From Bacillus spizizenii TU-B-10 (lineage in GTDB: Bacteria; Bacillota; Bacilli; Bacillales; Bacillaceae), in contig NC_016047.1 in NCBI RefSeq assembly GCF_000227465.1, positions 387,001-451,000 on the forward strand: DNA of 64,000 bases, in the 5' to 3' direction. The position numbers were made by a program, and so were the translations under genes. Positions 8,166 to 17,144 of this stretch are shown one piece after another. A model generated the notes under the pieces. That model had not been told where the DNA came from, did no database searches, and worked only from the letters and a program-made list of their open reading frames with translations. Every line of letters starts with the position of its first letter. Within the stretch, counting starts at the first letter, position 1.

Positions 8166-9401
8166 ATGAAAGGAAAGGTGTTCACAGTGATGCTGCTATT
8201 TATGCTTTGCGGAGGCGGCTGCAAACCTGTTGAAGAACCAGCATCATCTGCTCAATCGCCTGCTTCATCTGATTCTGCAAAAAACAAAGCTTACGACATT
8301 CATGAGGGTTTTATTGACGCTGAGCGTATATTCGGAACCGAATTGTTTCAAAACATGTCAGATAAAGACGGATTAACGGATAATCTGCTGATCTCCCCAT
8401 ATAGCTTGCAGCAAATGCTGATAATGACTGCAAATGGAGCGGAGGGAGATACATTAAAAGAAATCAAAGCTGCTTTATATTTGTCGGGCCTTCGTGACAG
8501 CATGATAAATGAGTCATCGCTCGCGCTCATGAAAAGGTTTGAATCTTTGTCTGAAGGTGATCTGCTGACTGCCAATGCTGTATGGACAAGGCTTGAGGCA
8601 AAGCCTGGCTTTAAACAAACGATTAAACAATTCTTCTCAGGCAGTGTCTTTAAAATGGATGCCAATATTCAGACCGCAAAGAACTTGATCAATCAGTGGA
8701 CGGCTCACCAAACGAAAGGGCATATTGACGACATCGCAGATCATCTTTCGCCGGAAGCTGTTTCCCTTTTGGTAAACACCGTCTATTTTCAAGAAAAGTG
8801 GGCGCTGCCGTTTGACCAGCATGTGACCGATGAGGAGCATTTTTTTCTGCCTGACGGCTCGGCCAAAAAACTGCTGATGATGAAGCAGACTGCACGCCTT
8901 GCTTATTTAGAAAATGAATTGTTCCAAGCAGTCAAGCTTCCATATGAAGATCAACAACTTTCTTTTACTTTATTTCTGCCGAAGAAAAAGCAGGCTTCTT
9001 TCATGTCTCTTTTTACAAATCAAAACATAAAAGCATGGGACAGCGCATTTCAGCCAAAAACAGTGAAGCTGAGCATGCCCCGTTTTACACTGAAAGGGCA
9101 GTATAACGTAAAACGCGCTCTTTACGATATGGGGATGAAACCCTTCTTTTCCGATGCTGACTTTTCCAGAATGTTTACTGAAGGCCGAGGTGTTTCAATC
9201 GATGATGTAAATCACCACACATTTATCAAGGTGGATGAATCAGGAACCGAGGCTGCGGCTGCCTCGTCAGCGGAAATCGTTGAGTCCGCTCTCGCGCCAG
9301 ACGCTACCTTGACGGCCGACCGCCCATTTTTCTTTGTCATCACAGATGAACAAACAAAGAGCCTTTTGTTTTTAGGTTTTGTCGCAAATCCGAATGAATA
9401 A
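8166..9401 (+). CDS. Serpin-family protease inhibitor, predicted lipoprotein
   Basis: 411-aa protein. Residues 1-18 form a signal peptide ending GGG-Cys19, a plausible though not classical lipobox; a Ser/Ala-rich linker (to about 45) follows, then a complete serpin domain. Family landmarks visible are LLISPYSLQQMLIM, LLVNTVYFQEKW, and the hinge Gly360-Thr-Glu-Ala-Ala-Ala-Ala, followed by the C-terminal RPFFFVITD...LLFLGFVANP. The small hinge residues are those of inhibitory serpins; the scissile bond is uncertain, around Glu373-Leu376. It would sit on the outer face of the membrane and trap a serine protease. I do not recall a serpin at this position in strain 168, so it is probably accessory. 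Start ATG follows AAAGGGAGTG. Confidence 0.9.
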   Translation: MKGKVFTVMLLFMLCGGGCKPVEEPASSAQSPASSDSAKNKAYDIHEGFIDAERIFGTELFQNMSDKDGLTDNLLISPYSLQQMLIMTANGAEGDTLKEIKAALYLSGLRDSMINESSLALMKRFESLSEGDLLTANAVWTRLEAKPGFKQTIKQFFSGSVFKMDANIQTAKNLINQWTAHQTKGHIDDIADHLSPEAVSLLVNTVYFQEKWALPFDQHVTDEEHFFLPDGSAKKLLMMKQTARLAYLENELFQAVKLPYEDQQLSFTLFLPKKKQASFMSLFTNQNIKAWDSAFQPKTVKLSMPRFTLKGQYNVKRALYDMGMKPFFSDADFSRMFTEGRGVSIDDVNHHTFIKVDESGTEAAAASSAEIVESALAPDATLTADRPFFFVITDEQTKSLLFLGFVANPNE

Positions 9402-9484
9402 ATTTAAAAACTTCTCCTGTCCCTCCGTCATCACTTTTGAAGTCATGAAATATGATGAAAGGAGATCAAGGGGGAGGTGACGTG

Positions 9485-9913
9485 ATGGCGGTCGTAAAAG
9501 CAACGAGTGCGGATGTCGATTTGATGGCAAGGCTGCTCAGAGCGGAAGCGGAAGGCGAAGGCAAGCAGGGGATGCTGCTTGTCGGCAACGTAGGAATTAA
9601 TCGGCTGCGGGCGAATTGCTCAGATTTTAAAGGCCTCCGCACCATCAGGCAGATGATTTATCAGCCGCACGCGTTTGAGGCTGTGACTCATGGATATTTT
9701 TATCAAAGGGCGCGAGATAGCGAGCGTGCCCTTGCACGCCGGTCGATTAATGGTGAAAGGCGCTGGCCTGCAAAATTTAGTTTGTGGTACTTCAGGCCGG
9801 AGGGAGACTGTCCATCCCAGTGGTATAACCAGCCGTTTGTGGCCAGATACAAGTCACACTGTTTTTATCAGCCGACGGCTGAAACGTGTGAAAATGTATA
9901 TAACACATTTTAG
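9485..9913 (+). CDS. cwlJ: Spore cortex-lytic hydrolase CwlJ
   Basis: 142-aa cell wall hydrolase of the SleB/CwlJ family that degrades muramic-lactam cortex peptidoglycan during germination, especially with calcium-dipicolinate. There is no signal peptide, as known for CwlJ, which reaches the spore coat from the mother cell. Conserved segments: LMARLLRAEAEGEGKQGML (with the catalytic glutamate region), VGINR, and the C-terminal CPSQWYNQPF...SHCFYQP. ATG at 9485 follows GGGGGAGGTGACGTG; it gives the known length. Downstream a hairpin terminator separates it from ycbR. Confidence 0.96.
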   Translation: MAVVKATSADVDLMARLLRAEAEGEGKQGMLLVGNVGINRLRANCSDFKGLRTIRQMIYQPHAFEAVTHGYFYQRARDSERALARRSINGERRWPAKFSLWYFRPEGDCPSQWYNQPFVARYKSHCFYQPTAETCENVYNTF

Positions 9914-9920
9914 AGACAGG

Positions 9921-9950
9921 ACGCCGTTCAAATTGAACGGTGTTTTTCTT
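9921..9950 (+). terminator. Terminator after cwlJ
   Basis: GCCGTTCAA (9923-9931) and TTGAACGGT (9933-9941) form a tight hairpin followed by a T-run. Confidence 0.7.
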
Positions 9951-10020
9951 TGAAAAGAGATGCAATGAAAAATATTCCTGTGAGATAATCTTAGAAAAAA
10001 GAGCTGACGGAGATGACAGA

Positions 10021-10752
10021 ATGGCAACAATCGACCTACAAAAGAAAAGCGTAAAGATCGTACTGGAGAAAAAGCAATTAACGAAGGTGACGGCTCGTGT
10101 CGGCCTGGTGCTTGATATTACGGGTTCAATGAGAACGCTCTACAAAAACGGAACGGTTCAAAACGTGGTGGAGCGGATTTTGGTTGTGGCTGATCAATTT
10201 GATGACAACGGCTTGCTGGATATATGGGTGTATGATAACGAATTCTCCCGATTAAAGCCAGTCTCTGAAAAAGATTTTTCGGGCTATGTCGATCGTGAAA
10301 TTTTGAATAATGACCGCTTGCATAAATTCGGTAGAAATGATGAGCCGCCGGTCATGAAAGACGTGCTGCGTAAATATATTGTGGAGGAACCGAGCTCATA
10401 TCCCGCTTTCGTCGTTTTTATCAATGACGGAGGCTGTAAAAAGTCGATCAAACCGATCATTGAAGCTTCCTCTGATAAGCCTGTGTTTTGGCAGTTTGTC
10501 GGCGTTGGAAACGGAAACTTCGATTTTCTCAATAAACTGGATACGTTAGAAGGACGTGCTGTTGATAACACGAGCTTCCTGCATATCGAAGAGATTGACC
10601 GCATTTCTGATGATGAGCTTTATGACGCTCTGCTAACTGAATTTCCATTTTGGCTAAAAGAAGCGAAGGAAAAAGGGATTGTAAGAGAACAAGAGCCTCC
10701 TGCTGAAAAGCCGAAAAAGAAGGGCTTTTTCAGCAGATTATTTTCGAAATAA
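10021..10752 (+). CDS. ycbR: VWA-domain protein of the tellurium/toxic-ion resistance type
   Basis: 243-aa cytosolic protein with a von Willebrand A fold. The metal-ion-dependent adhesion site is visible as LDITGSMRTLY (D-x-T-x-S variant), and later FVVFINDGG supplies another expected loop. The C-terminus is basic and amphipathic (KPKKKGFFSRLFSK) and could touch membrane or nucleic acid. Such proteins are neighbours or fusion partners of TerD proteins; the TerD cluster here lies 29 kb away (yceCDE). ATG at 10021 has GGAG 9 bases upstream. Function not established. Confidence 0.8.
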   Translation: MATIDLQKKSVKIVLEKKQLTKVTARVGLVLDITGSMRTLYKNGTVQNVVERILVVADQFDDNGLLDIWVYDNEFSRLKPVSEKDFSGYVDREILNNDRLHKFGRNDEPPVMKDVLRKYIVEEPSSYPAFVVFINDGGCKKSIKPIIEASSDKPVFWQFVGVGNGNFDFLNKLDTLEGRAVDNTSFLHIEEIDRISDDELYDALLTEFPFWLKEAKEKGIVREQEPPAEKPKKKGFFSRLFSK

Positions 10753-10761
10753 CTGATACGG

Positions 10762-10802
10762 CACTGAGTCATTCTGCGAAATGGCTCGGTGTTTTTGTTT
10801 TT
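10762..10802 (+). terminator. Terminator after ycbR
   Basis: CACTGAGTCATT (10762-10773) and AATGGCTCGGTG (10780-10791) pair with two G-U pairs, followed by Ts. Confidence 0.7.
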
Positions 10803-10940
10803 TTAAGATCGTGTGAAGAAAAATAGTCCGAATGGGCGGCTTGCAAACGACAGGATATGCAGAAAACGCGCCATTTAGCCAGCTTTCGGCACGTTTCAGC
10901 GTCAGGCTTGTGAGTGAAGACCTGTTTCTGATGTTCAGCG

Positions 10941-10993
10941 CTTACAATCGGTTCACACTTCTTCACAGCCATTTAACAATGATTTTCTATAAT
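10941..10993 (+). promoter_or_regulatory. PhoP boxes and -10 of the phoD promoter
   Basis: Four TT(C/A)ACA-like repeats, CTTACA (10941), TTCACA (10952), TTCACA (10962) and TTAACA (10973), are spaced 11, 10 and 11 bp apart, the arrangement used by phosphorylated PhoP. TATAAT follows at 10988-10993 with no clear -35. It predicts induction of phoD-tatAD-tatCD by phosphate starvation. Confidence 0.88.
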
Positions 10994-11026
10994 GGAGGCG
11001 ATCAATGAGAAGAGAGGGGATCTTGA

Positions 11027-12778
11027 ATGGCATACGACAGTCGTTTTGATGAATGGGTACAGAAACTGAAAGAGGAAAGCTTTCAAAACAATACGTTTGA
11101 CCGCCGCAAATTTATTCAAGGAGCGGGGAAGATTGCAGGACTTTCTCTTGGACTGACCATTGCTCAGTCAGTTGGTGCATTTGAAGTAAATGCCGCGCCT
11201 AAGTTCTCGAGCTATCCGTTTACGTTAGGGGTTGCGTCTGGAGATCCGCTTTCTGACAGTGTCGTGCTGTGGACGCGCTTGGCACCAGATCCGCTGAACG
11301 GCGGGGGAATGCCGAATCAGGCGGTGCCTGTCAAATGGGAAGTCGCAAAGGATGAGCATTTCCGCAAGATTGTGAGAAAGGGCACTGAAATGGCCAAACC
11401 TAATCTCGCTCACTCAGTTCACGTGGAAGCGGACGGGCTTGAGCCGAACAAAGTGTACTATTACCGTTTCAAAACCGGACATGAACTAAGCCCTGTCGGA
11501 AAAACAAAAACGCTGCCTGCCCCTGGCGCCAATGTGCCGCAAATGACCTTTGCATTCGCTTCCTGCCAGCAATATGAGCATGGATATTATACGGCCTACA
11601 AACATATGGCGAAGGAAAAGCTTGATCTTGTCTTCCATCTCGGTGATTACATATATGAATACGGTCCAAATGAATATGTATCAAAAACAGGCAATGTCCG
11701 CACGCACAACAGCGCAGAAATCATTACGCTGCAAGACTATCGGAACCGACATGCCCAATACCGTTCTGACGCCAATCTAAAAGCTGCACATGCGGCGTTC
11801 CCTTGGGTTGTGACGTGGGATGACCATGAAGTCGAAAACAACTATGCCAATAAAATACCGGAAAAAGGACAATCGATTGAAGCATTTGTACTCCGCCGCG
11901 CGGCTGCTTACCAGGCGTACTATGAACATATGCCGCTCCGCATCTCCTCTCTGCCGAATGGTCCGGATATGCAGCTGTACCGGCACTTTACGTATGGGAA
12001 CCTGGCGTCCTTCAATGTCCTTGATACACGCCAGTACAGGGACGACCAAGCCAATAACGACGGCAATAAGCCACCTTCTGATGAATCGCGCAATCCAAAT
12101 CGGACCCTGTTAGGAAAAGAACAGGAACAGTGGCTTTTCAGCAATTTGAGCAACTCGACAGCCCACTGGAATGTGCTGGCACAGCAGATTTTCTTTGCGA
12201 AGTGGAATTTCGGGACAAGCGCAAGCCCGATCTACAGCATGGATTCGTGGGACGGCTACCCTGCTCAGCGCGAACGGGTTGTCAATTTCATTAAAAGTAA
12301 AAATCTGAATAACGTTGTCGTGCTGACAGGAGATGTACACGCAAGCTGGGCATCGAATTTGCATGTCGACTTTGAGAAGACAAGTTCAAAAATTTTCGGG
12401 GCTGAATTTGTCGGCACCTCGATCACATCCGGAGGAAACGGCGCGGATAAGCGGGCGGATACAGACCAAATTTTAAAGGAAAATCCGCATATCAAGTTCT
12501 TTAACGATTATCGCGGATATGTCCGCTGTACAGTGACGCCTCACCAGTGGAAAGCCGATTACCGGGTGATGCCGTTTGTGACAGAGCCGGGCGCAGCCAT
12601 TTCAACACGGGCTTCATTCGTTTACCAAAAGGACCAAACTGGACTGAGAAAGGTATCATCCACAACGATCCAAGGCGGGGTGAAGCAATCCGATGAGGTC
12701 GAAGAGGATCGTTTCTTTGCACACAACAAAGCCCACGAAAAACAAATGATTAAGAAACGGGCAAAAATCACGAATTAA
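11027..12778 (+). CDS. phoD: Secreted phosphodiesterase/alkaline phosphatase D
   Basis: 583-aa exported phosphodiesterase that releases phosphate (for example from teichoic acids) under phosphate limitation. The N-terminal Tat signal has Arg26-Arg27 in DRRKFIQG, followed by a moderately hydrophobic core up to about residue 55. Metal-site segments are visible: FASCQQYEHGYYTAY, LVFHLGDYIYEYG, VVTWDDHEVENNYA and VVLTGDVHASWASNLH. PhoD is the known specific substrate of TatAD-TatCD, encoded immediately downstream. Upstream Pho boxes fit PhoP control. Confidence 0.97.
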   Translation: MAYDSRFDEWVQKLKEESFQNNTFDRRKFIQGAGKIAGLSLGLTIAQSVGAFEVNAAPKFSSYPFTLGVASGDPLSDSVVLWTRLAPDPLNGGGMPNQAVPVKWEVAKDEHFRKIVRKGTEMAKPNLAHSVHVEADGLEPNKVYYYRFKTGHELSPVGKTKTLPAPGANVPQMTFAFASCQQYEHGYYTAYKHMAKEKLDLVFHLGDYIYEYGPNEYVSKTGNVRTHNSAEIITLQDYRNRHAQYRSDANLKAAHAAFPWVVTWDDHEVENNYANKIPEKGQSIEAFVLRRAAAYQAYYEHMPLRISSLPNGPDMQLYRHFTYGNLASFNVLDTRQYRDDQANNDGNKPPSDESRNPNRTLLGKEQEQWLFSNLSNSTAHWNVLAQQIFFAKWNFGTSASPIYSMDSWDGYPAQRERVVNFIKSKNLNNVVVLTGDVHASWASNLHVDFEKTSSKIFGAEFVGTSITSGGNGADKRADTDQILKENPHIKFFNDYRGYVRCTVTPHQWKADYRVMPFVTEPGAAISTRASFVYQKDQTGLRKVSSTTIQGGVKQSDEVEEDRFFAHNKAHEKQMIKKRAKITN

Positions 12779-12791
12779 GGAGTGAAAAAAC

Positions 12792-13004
12792 ATGTTTTCA
12801 AACATTGGTATACCGGGCTTGATTCTGATCTTTGTCATTGCCCTCATTATTTTTGGCCCTTCAAAGCTGCCGGAAATCGGGCGTGCCGCCGGACGGACCC
12901 TGCTTGAATTTAAAAGCGCCACAAAATCACTAGTGTCTGGTGATGAAAAAGAAGAAAAATCAGCTGAGCTGACAGCGGTAAAGCAGGACAAAAACGCGGG
13001 CTGA
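12792..13004 (+). CDS. tatAD: Twin-arginine translocase subunit TatAD
   Basis: 70-aa pore-forming Tat subunit with a single N-terminal membrane helix (about 6-21), the [15 protein letters not shown] hinge and amphipathic helix, and a charged tail. It works with TatCD to export PhoD. The start lies 13 bases after phoD, with AAGGAGTG as ribosome site. A terminator-like hairpin stands between it and tatCD. Confidence 0.96.
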
Positions 13005-13012
13005 GTGCTGAT

Positions 13013-13041
13013 GAGGCAGACACCGGGTCTGCCTCTTTTTT
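13013..13041 (+). terminator. Intercistronic hairpin between tatAD and tatCD
   Basis: GAGGCAGAC (13013-13021) and GTCTGCCTC (13027-13035) are perfectly complementary and are followed by six Ts. It could lower TatCD relative to the pore subunit TatAD. Confidence 0.75.
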
Positions 13042-13063
13042 ATGAAAGGGAGGGCTTTTTTGA

Positions 13064-13789
13064 ATGGATAAAAAAGAAACCCATTTGATCGGGCATTTAG
13101 AAGAGCTTCGCCGCCGGATTATCGTGACTCTCGCGGCATTTCTTCTATTTCTCATCACGGCTTTTTTGTTCGTGCAGGACATTTATGACTGGCTGATCAG
13201 GGATTTGGACGGAAAGCTGGCTGTGCTTGGCCCGAGTGAAATCCTCTGGGTGTATATGATGCTTGCCGGCATTTGTGCCATTGCGGCTTCCATCCCTGTT
13301 GCCGCGTACCAGCTGTGGCGTTTCGTTGCCCCGGCGCTCACGAAAACGGAGCGCAAGGTGACGCTCATGTACATACCCGGGTTATTTGCATTGTTTTTGG
13401 CGGGCATCTCTTTCGGATACTTTGTCTTGTTTCCGATCGTGCTCAGCTTTTTGACTCATTTGTCTTCCGGCCATTTTGAAACAATGTTTACGGCTGACCG
13501 ATATTTCAGGTTTATGGTGAATTTGAGCCTGCCGTTTGGCTTTCTGTTTGAAATGCCTTTAGTGGTGATGTTTTTAACAAGGCTGGGTGTCCTAAATCCC
13601 TATCGGCTGGCCAAAGCGAGAAAGCTGTCCTATTTTTTGCTGATCGTCGTGTCTGTATTGATTACACCGCCTGATTTCATTTCTGATTTTCTCGTCATGA
13701 TCCCGCTGCTTGTCCTGTTTGAAGTAAGTGTCACCCTATCGGCGTTTGTCTACAAAAAGAGACTGACAAGCGAAACGGCGGCCGCTTAG
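13064..13789 (+). CDS. tatCD: Twin-arginine translocase subunit TatCD
   Basis: 241-aa polytopic membrane protein of the TatC family with about six transmembrane segments; it recognises the twin-arginine signal of PhoD. The N-terminal HLEELRRRI motif and later FLFEMPLVVMFL are typical. ATG at 13064 follows AAAGGGAGGG. The last codons overlap the stop of the convergent pcp gene by four bases, with no terminator between them. Confidence 0.96.
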   Translation: MDKKETHLIGHLEELRRRIIVTLAAFLLFLITAFLFVQDIYDWLIRDLDGKLAVLGPSEILWVYMMLAGICAIAASIPVAAYQLWRFVAPALTKTERKVTLMYIPGLFALFLAGISFGYFVLFPIVLSFLTHLSSGHFETMFTADRYFRFMVNLSLPFGFLFEMPLVVMFLTRLGVLNPYRLAKARKLSYFLLIVVSVLITPPDFISDFLVMIPLLVLFEVSVTLSAFVYKKRLTSETAAA

Positions 13790-14433
13790 TGCAGCGTACC
13801 GCCCGGTGACTTCAAATCCTCATCATATTGTGCGGCCGTAACAGCGGCGATTCTCAATGCTCGGACAATCGTGTCCAGGCTGAGGCTCGGCGCTGTTTTG
13901 TCGATTGTTTGCTCTGGAATGAAAGGGATATGAATAAACCCGCCGCGAATGTGCGGGGATGTCCGGCTAATGTGATCCATTAACCCGTAGAACAAATAGT
14001 TGCATACAAATGTACCCGCTGTATAAGAAACCGCAGCTGGAATCCCGTTTTCCTTCATCTTCGCAGTCATTCGTTTCACGGGAAGTCCCGTCCAGTAAGC
14101 GGCGGGCCCTCTTGGAGAAATCTCTTCATCAATCGGCTGATGTCCTTCATTATCGGGGATGCGCGCGTCTGCAAGATTGATTGCCACCCGTTCCGGGGTG
14201 ATCTGCATCCGCCCTCCGGCTTGGCCGACACAGATCACGATATCCGGCTGATGCTTCTGAATGGCTTTCCGCAGTGTGTCCAGAGCGGTTCTAAAGACAG
14301 TGGGAATTTGTTCTGCTGTGATGATTGCTTCATCCGTCTCTAAGCCATTCAGCTGTTTCGCCGCTTCCCATGACGGATTGACGGTTTCTTTGTCAAAAGG
14401 GTCAAAGCCTGTGATCAGCACTTTTTTTCTCAT
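13786..14433 (-). CDS. pcp: Pyrrolidone-carboxylate (pyroglutamyl) peptidase
   Basis: 215-aa cytosolic cysteine peptidase that removes N-terminal pyroglutamate from peptides. The expected catalytic triad is Glu81 (TPERVAIN), Cys144 (GTFVCNYLFYG) and His168 (GGFIHIPFIPEQ). Length is typical. A GGAGATG ribosome site precedes ATG 14433. Convergent and four-base overlapping with tatCD; divergent from ycbU. Confidence 0.96.
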   Translation of the reverse strand: MRKKVLITGFDPFDKETVNPSWEAAKQLNGLETDEAIITAEQIPTVFRTALDTLRKAIQKHQPDIVICVGQAGGRMQITPERVAINLADARIPDNEGHQPIDEEISPRGPAAYWTGLPVKRMTAKMKENGIPAAVSYTAGTFVCNYLFYGLMDHISRTSPHIRGGFIHIPFIPEQTIDKTAPSLSLDTIVRALRIAAVTAAQYDEDLKSPGGTLH

Positions 14434-14512
14434 CTTCCCATCTCCTTTTTACTTTTATTCTATTGTATATTTTTGGGTTTTTCATCAAAATAATGAAAAG
14501 GAGTGAATCACA

Positions 14513-15625
14513 ATGGAGCATTTGCCGCAGAAGTATCGCCAGCTGTTCCCAACCGTGCAGACACATACGATGCTTGCCAGCTGTTCTCAGAGCGCGTTGG
14601 CAGAGCCTGTATCAAGGGCGATCAAAGACTATCATGACAGCCTGCTGCATATGGGGACGAACTGGAATGAAGCAATCGAAAAAACAGAGAGTGCGAGAAA
14701 TGAGTTTGCAAAGCTGATAGGGGCTGAACCGGATGAAATTGCGATTGTGCCGTCAGTTTCTGATGCGCTGGTTTCCGCAGCATCGTCCTTATCTGTTTTT
14801 GGAAAGAAGCATGTTGTGTATACAGAGATGGATTTTCCGTCGGTATCTCATGTTTGGCAGGCACAATCCGATTATACCGTATCCGTCATTCCATCAATAG
14901 ACGGTGAGCTGCCGCTCGAACAATATGAAACATATATTATGGATGAAACAGTGCTGACATGTGTTCCGCACGTTCACTATCGTGACGGCTTTGTTCAGGA
15001 TGTAAAAGCAATCGCTGAGATTACTCAGAGAAAGGGTTCTTTGTTATTTGTGGATGCTTATCAATCAGCGGGGCACATTCCCATTGATGTAAAAGCGTGG
15101 GGTGTTGATATGCTGGCGGCAGGCACCCGAAAGTATTTGCTTGGCATACCGGGAATGGCGTTTCTTTATGTGAGAAAGGAGCTGGCGGATGCACTGAAGC
15201 CGAAAACATCAGCTTGGTTCGGCTGGGAGAGCGGGTTTGAAGCGGCTTATGCGAAAGGCGCGCGGCGATTTCAAACAGGCACTCCTGCTTTTATCAGCGT
15301 ATACGCAGCGGCAGCGGCTTTATCACTGCTGAATCATATCGGGGTTTCTCATATCCGGGATCATGTGAAAACGATCTGTGCCGATGCATGTCAATATGCT
15401 GCTGAAAAAGGCCTGCAGCTGGCGGCGGCACCATCGGGAGAGCAGCCGGGCATGGTTGCGATCCGGGATGAGCGGGCATTGGAAACAGCGGCGCTGCTGA
15501 AGAAGAAAAAAGTGATTTGCGCGCCGCGGGACGCTGTCATCCGCCTCGCTCCTCATTTTTATAACACGAAGGATGAATTGCGTCATGCGATTGATGAAAT
15601 CGCGGCAAAAACGATCCACATGTAA
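14513..15625 (+). CDS. ycbU: Class V aminotransferase-like PLP enzyme
   Basis: 370-aa fold-type I PLP enzyme related to NifS/isopenicillin-epimerase group aminotransferases. Visible landmarks are VDAYQSAGHIPIDV (PLP-phosphate/ring contacts) and AAGTRKYLLGIPG, in which the Lys is the likely Schiff-base residue. No Cys-rich desulfurase loop is evident. Start ATG follows AAAGGAGTG. Monocistronic between pcp and the shared ycbU/lmrB terminator. Substrate unknown. Confidence 0.85.
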   Translation: MEHLPQKYRQLFPTVQTHTMLASCSQSALAEPVSRAIKDYHDSLLHMGTNWNEAIEKTESARNEFAKLIGAEPDEIAIVPSVSDALVSAASSLSVFGKKHVVYTEMDFPSVSHVWQAQSDYTVSVIPSIDGELPLEQYETYIMDETVLTCVPHVHYRDGFVQDVKAIAEITQRKGSLLFVDAYQSAGHIPIDVKAWGVDMLAAGTRKYLLGIPGMAFLYVRKELADALKPKTSAWFGWESGFEAAYAKGARRFQTGTPAFISVYAAAAALSLLNHIGVSHIRDHVKTICADACQYAAEKGLQLAAAPSGEQPGMVAIRDERALETAALLKKKKVICAPRDAVIRLAPHFYNTKDELRHAIDEIAAKTIHM

Positions 15626-15631
15626 ACATAA

Positions 15632-15663
15632 AAAAGCCCCTGATTTGAAGATCAGGGGCTTTT
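15632..15663. terminator. Bidirectional terminator between ycbU and lmrB
   Basis: AAAAGCCCCTGAT (15632-15644) and ATCAGGGGCTTTT (15651-15663) pair perfectly, with A/T runs on both sides, between convergent genes. Confidence 0.88.
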
Positions 15664-15667
15664 CATA

Positions 15668-17101
15668 TTAATGATCGACTTTAACACGCTTCAAAAAGAA
15701 CGCGCCAATTAGTCCGATAACAGCAACAATCATTGCAAACACAAACGCGTGCTGCACGCCCGCTGTCAAAGCCTGCGGGATGACTGCCGGATCGGCAGGG
15801 TTTTTGACTGTGCTCATATAATCGTGCTGGCCTGCAGCCATAATGCTGACCGCAACCGCTGTTCCGATAGCGCCCGCCATTTGCTGCAGCGTGTTCATGA
15901 TGGCGGTGCCGTCTGGATAAAACTCGCGAGGCAGCTGGTTTAAACCATTTGTCTGCGCAGGCATCATAATCATAGAGATCCCGATCATCAAGCAGGTATG
16001 CAGGATGATAATCAGCACAGCCGTAGAAGTGGTCGTGATGTTTGAGAAGAGCCAAAGGACAACAGTAACAATCACAAATCCCGGAATAACAAGCCATTTC
16101 GGTCCGTATTTGTCGAACAGACGGCCTGTAACGGGGGACATAAATCCGTTTAAAATGCCGCCCGGCAAGAGAATAAGACCAGAAGCAAATGCCGTCAGGA
16201 CTAAGCCGCCTTGCAGATACATCGGCAGAAGCAGCATAGATGACAGGATGACCATCATGCAAATGAACACCATAATAACACCCAAAATAAACATCGGGTA
16301 TTTGAACGCACGTAGGTTCATCATCGGCTGCTTCATCGTCAGCTGGCGGATTGAAAATAGGATAAGACCGACAACCCCGACAATCAGTGAGACGATCACA
16401 GTCGGACTGGACCATCCGCCGGAGCCTTCACCCGCGTTGCTGAATCCGAACACAATGCCGCCAAAGCCAATCGTCGACAGAATGATAGATAATACATCGA
16501 TTTTCGGTTTTGTAATGTCAGATACATTTTGCATGTATGCCATACCGAAAACAAGTGCCAGCACAAGGAACGGAAGAGAGATCCAGAAAATCCAGTGCCA
16601 GTTGAGATGCTCCAGTACCAACCCGGAGAATGTCGGGCCGATGGCGGGCGCGAACATAATGACAAGCCCGATCGTTCCCATCGCCGCGCCCCGTTTATGA
16701 GGCGGGAAAATCACCAAGATCGTGTTAAACATCAGAGGCAGTAAAAGACCCGTTCCGAGTGCTTGAACGACCCTCGCTGCTAATAAAAACGGGAAGCTCG
16801 GCGCAAGCGCCGCAATCAAGGTGCCTAAAATTGAAAAGATAAGTGACACGGTAAAAAGCTGTCTTGTTGTGAACCACTGCAATAGCAGTCCTGATACAGG
16901 AACAAGGATACCGAGCACAAGCAGGTAGCCCGTCGTTAACCATTGAACGGTTGCTGCTGTAATGTTCAATTCCTTCATAAGATCGGTTAAAGCGATATTC
17001 AGCGCTGTTTCACTGAACATGCCGATAAAACCGGCCAACAGCAAGGAAATCATAATCGGCATCACTTTGTATTGCTGAGATGCTTTAGCTGCTGTTTCCA
17101 A
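15668..17101 (-). CDS. lmrB: MFS drug efflux transporter LmrB (DHA2 family)
   Basis: 477-aa integral membrane proton antiporter with about 14 transmembrane segments, known in B. subtilis for lincomycin and puromycin resistance. MFS motif region LLLPLMFNTILVIFPPHKRG and motif C-like IGPTFSGLVLEH are visible. It is the second gene of the lmrA-lmrB operon, 43 bases after lmrA, and should be derepressed when LmrA is released from its operator. Confidence 0.95.
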   Translation of the reverse strand: METAAKASQQYKVMPIMISLLLAGFIGMFSETALNIALTDLMKELNITAATVQWLTTGYLLVLGILVPVSGLLLQWFTTRQLFTVSLIFSILGTLIAALAPSFPFLLAARVVQALGTGLLLPLMFNTILVIFPPHKRGAAMGTIGLVIMFAPAIGPTFSGLVLEHLNWHWIFWISLPFLVLALVFGMAYMQNVSDITKPKIDVLSIILSTIGFGGIVFGFSNAGEGSGGWSSPTVIVSLIVGVVGLILFSIRQLTMKQPMMNLRAFKYPMFILGVIMVFICMMVILSSMLLLPMYLQGGLVLTAFASGLILLPGGILNGFMSPVTGRLFDKYGPKWLVIPGFVIVTVVLWLFSNITTTSTAVLIIILHTCLMIGISMIMMPAQTNGLNQLPREFYPDGTAIMNTLQQMAGAIGTAVAVSIMAAGQHDYMSTVKNPADPAVIPQALTAGVQHAFVFAMIVAVIGLIGAFFLKRVKVDH

Positions 17102-17144
17102 AAATCATTTCCCCTCTCTATTCGAACGTAAGTATGTCTTATTT

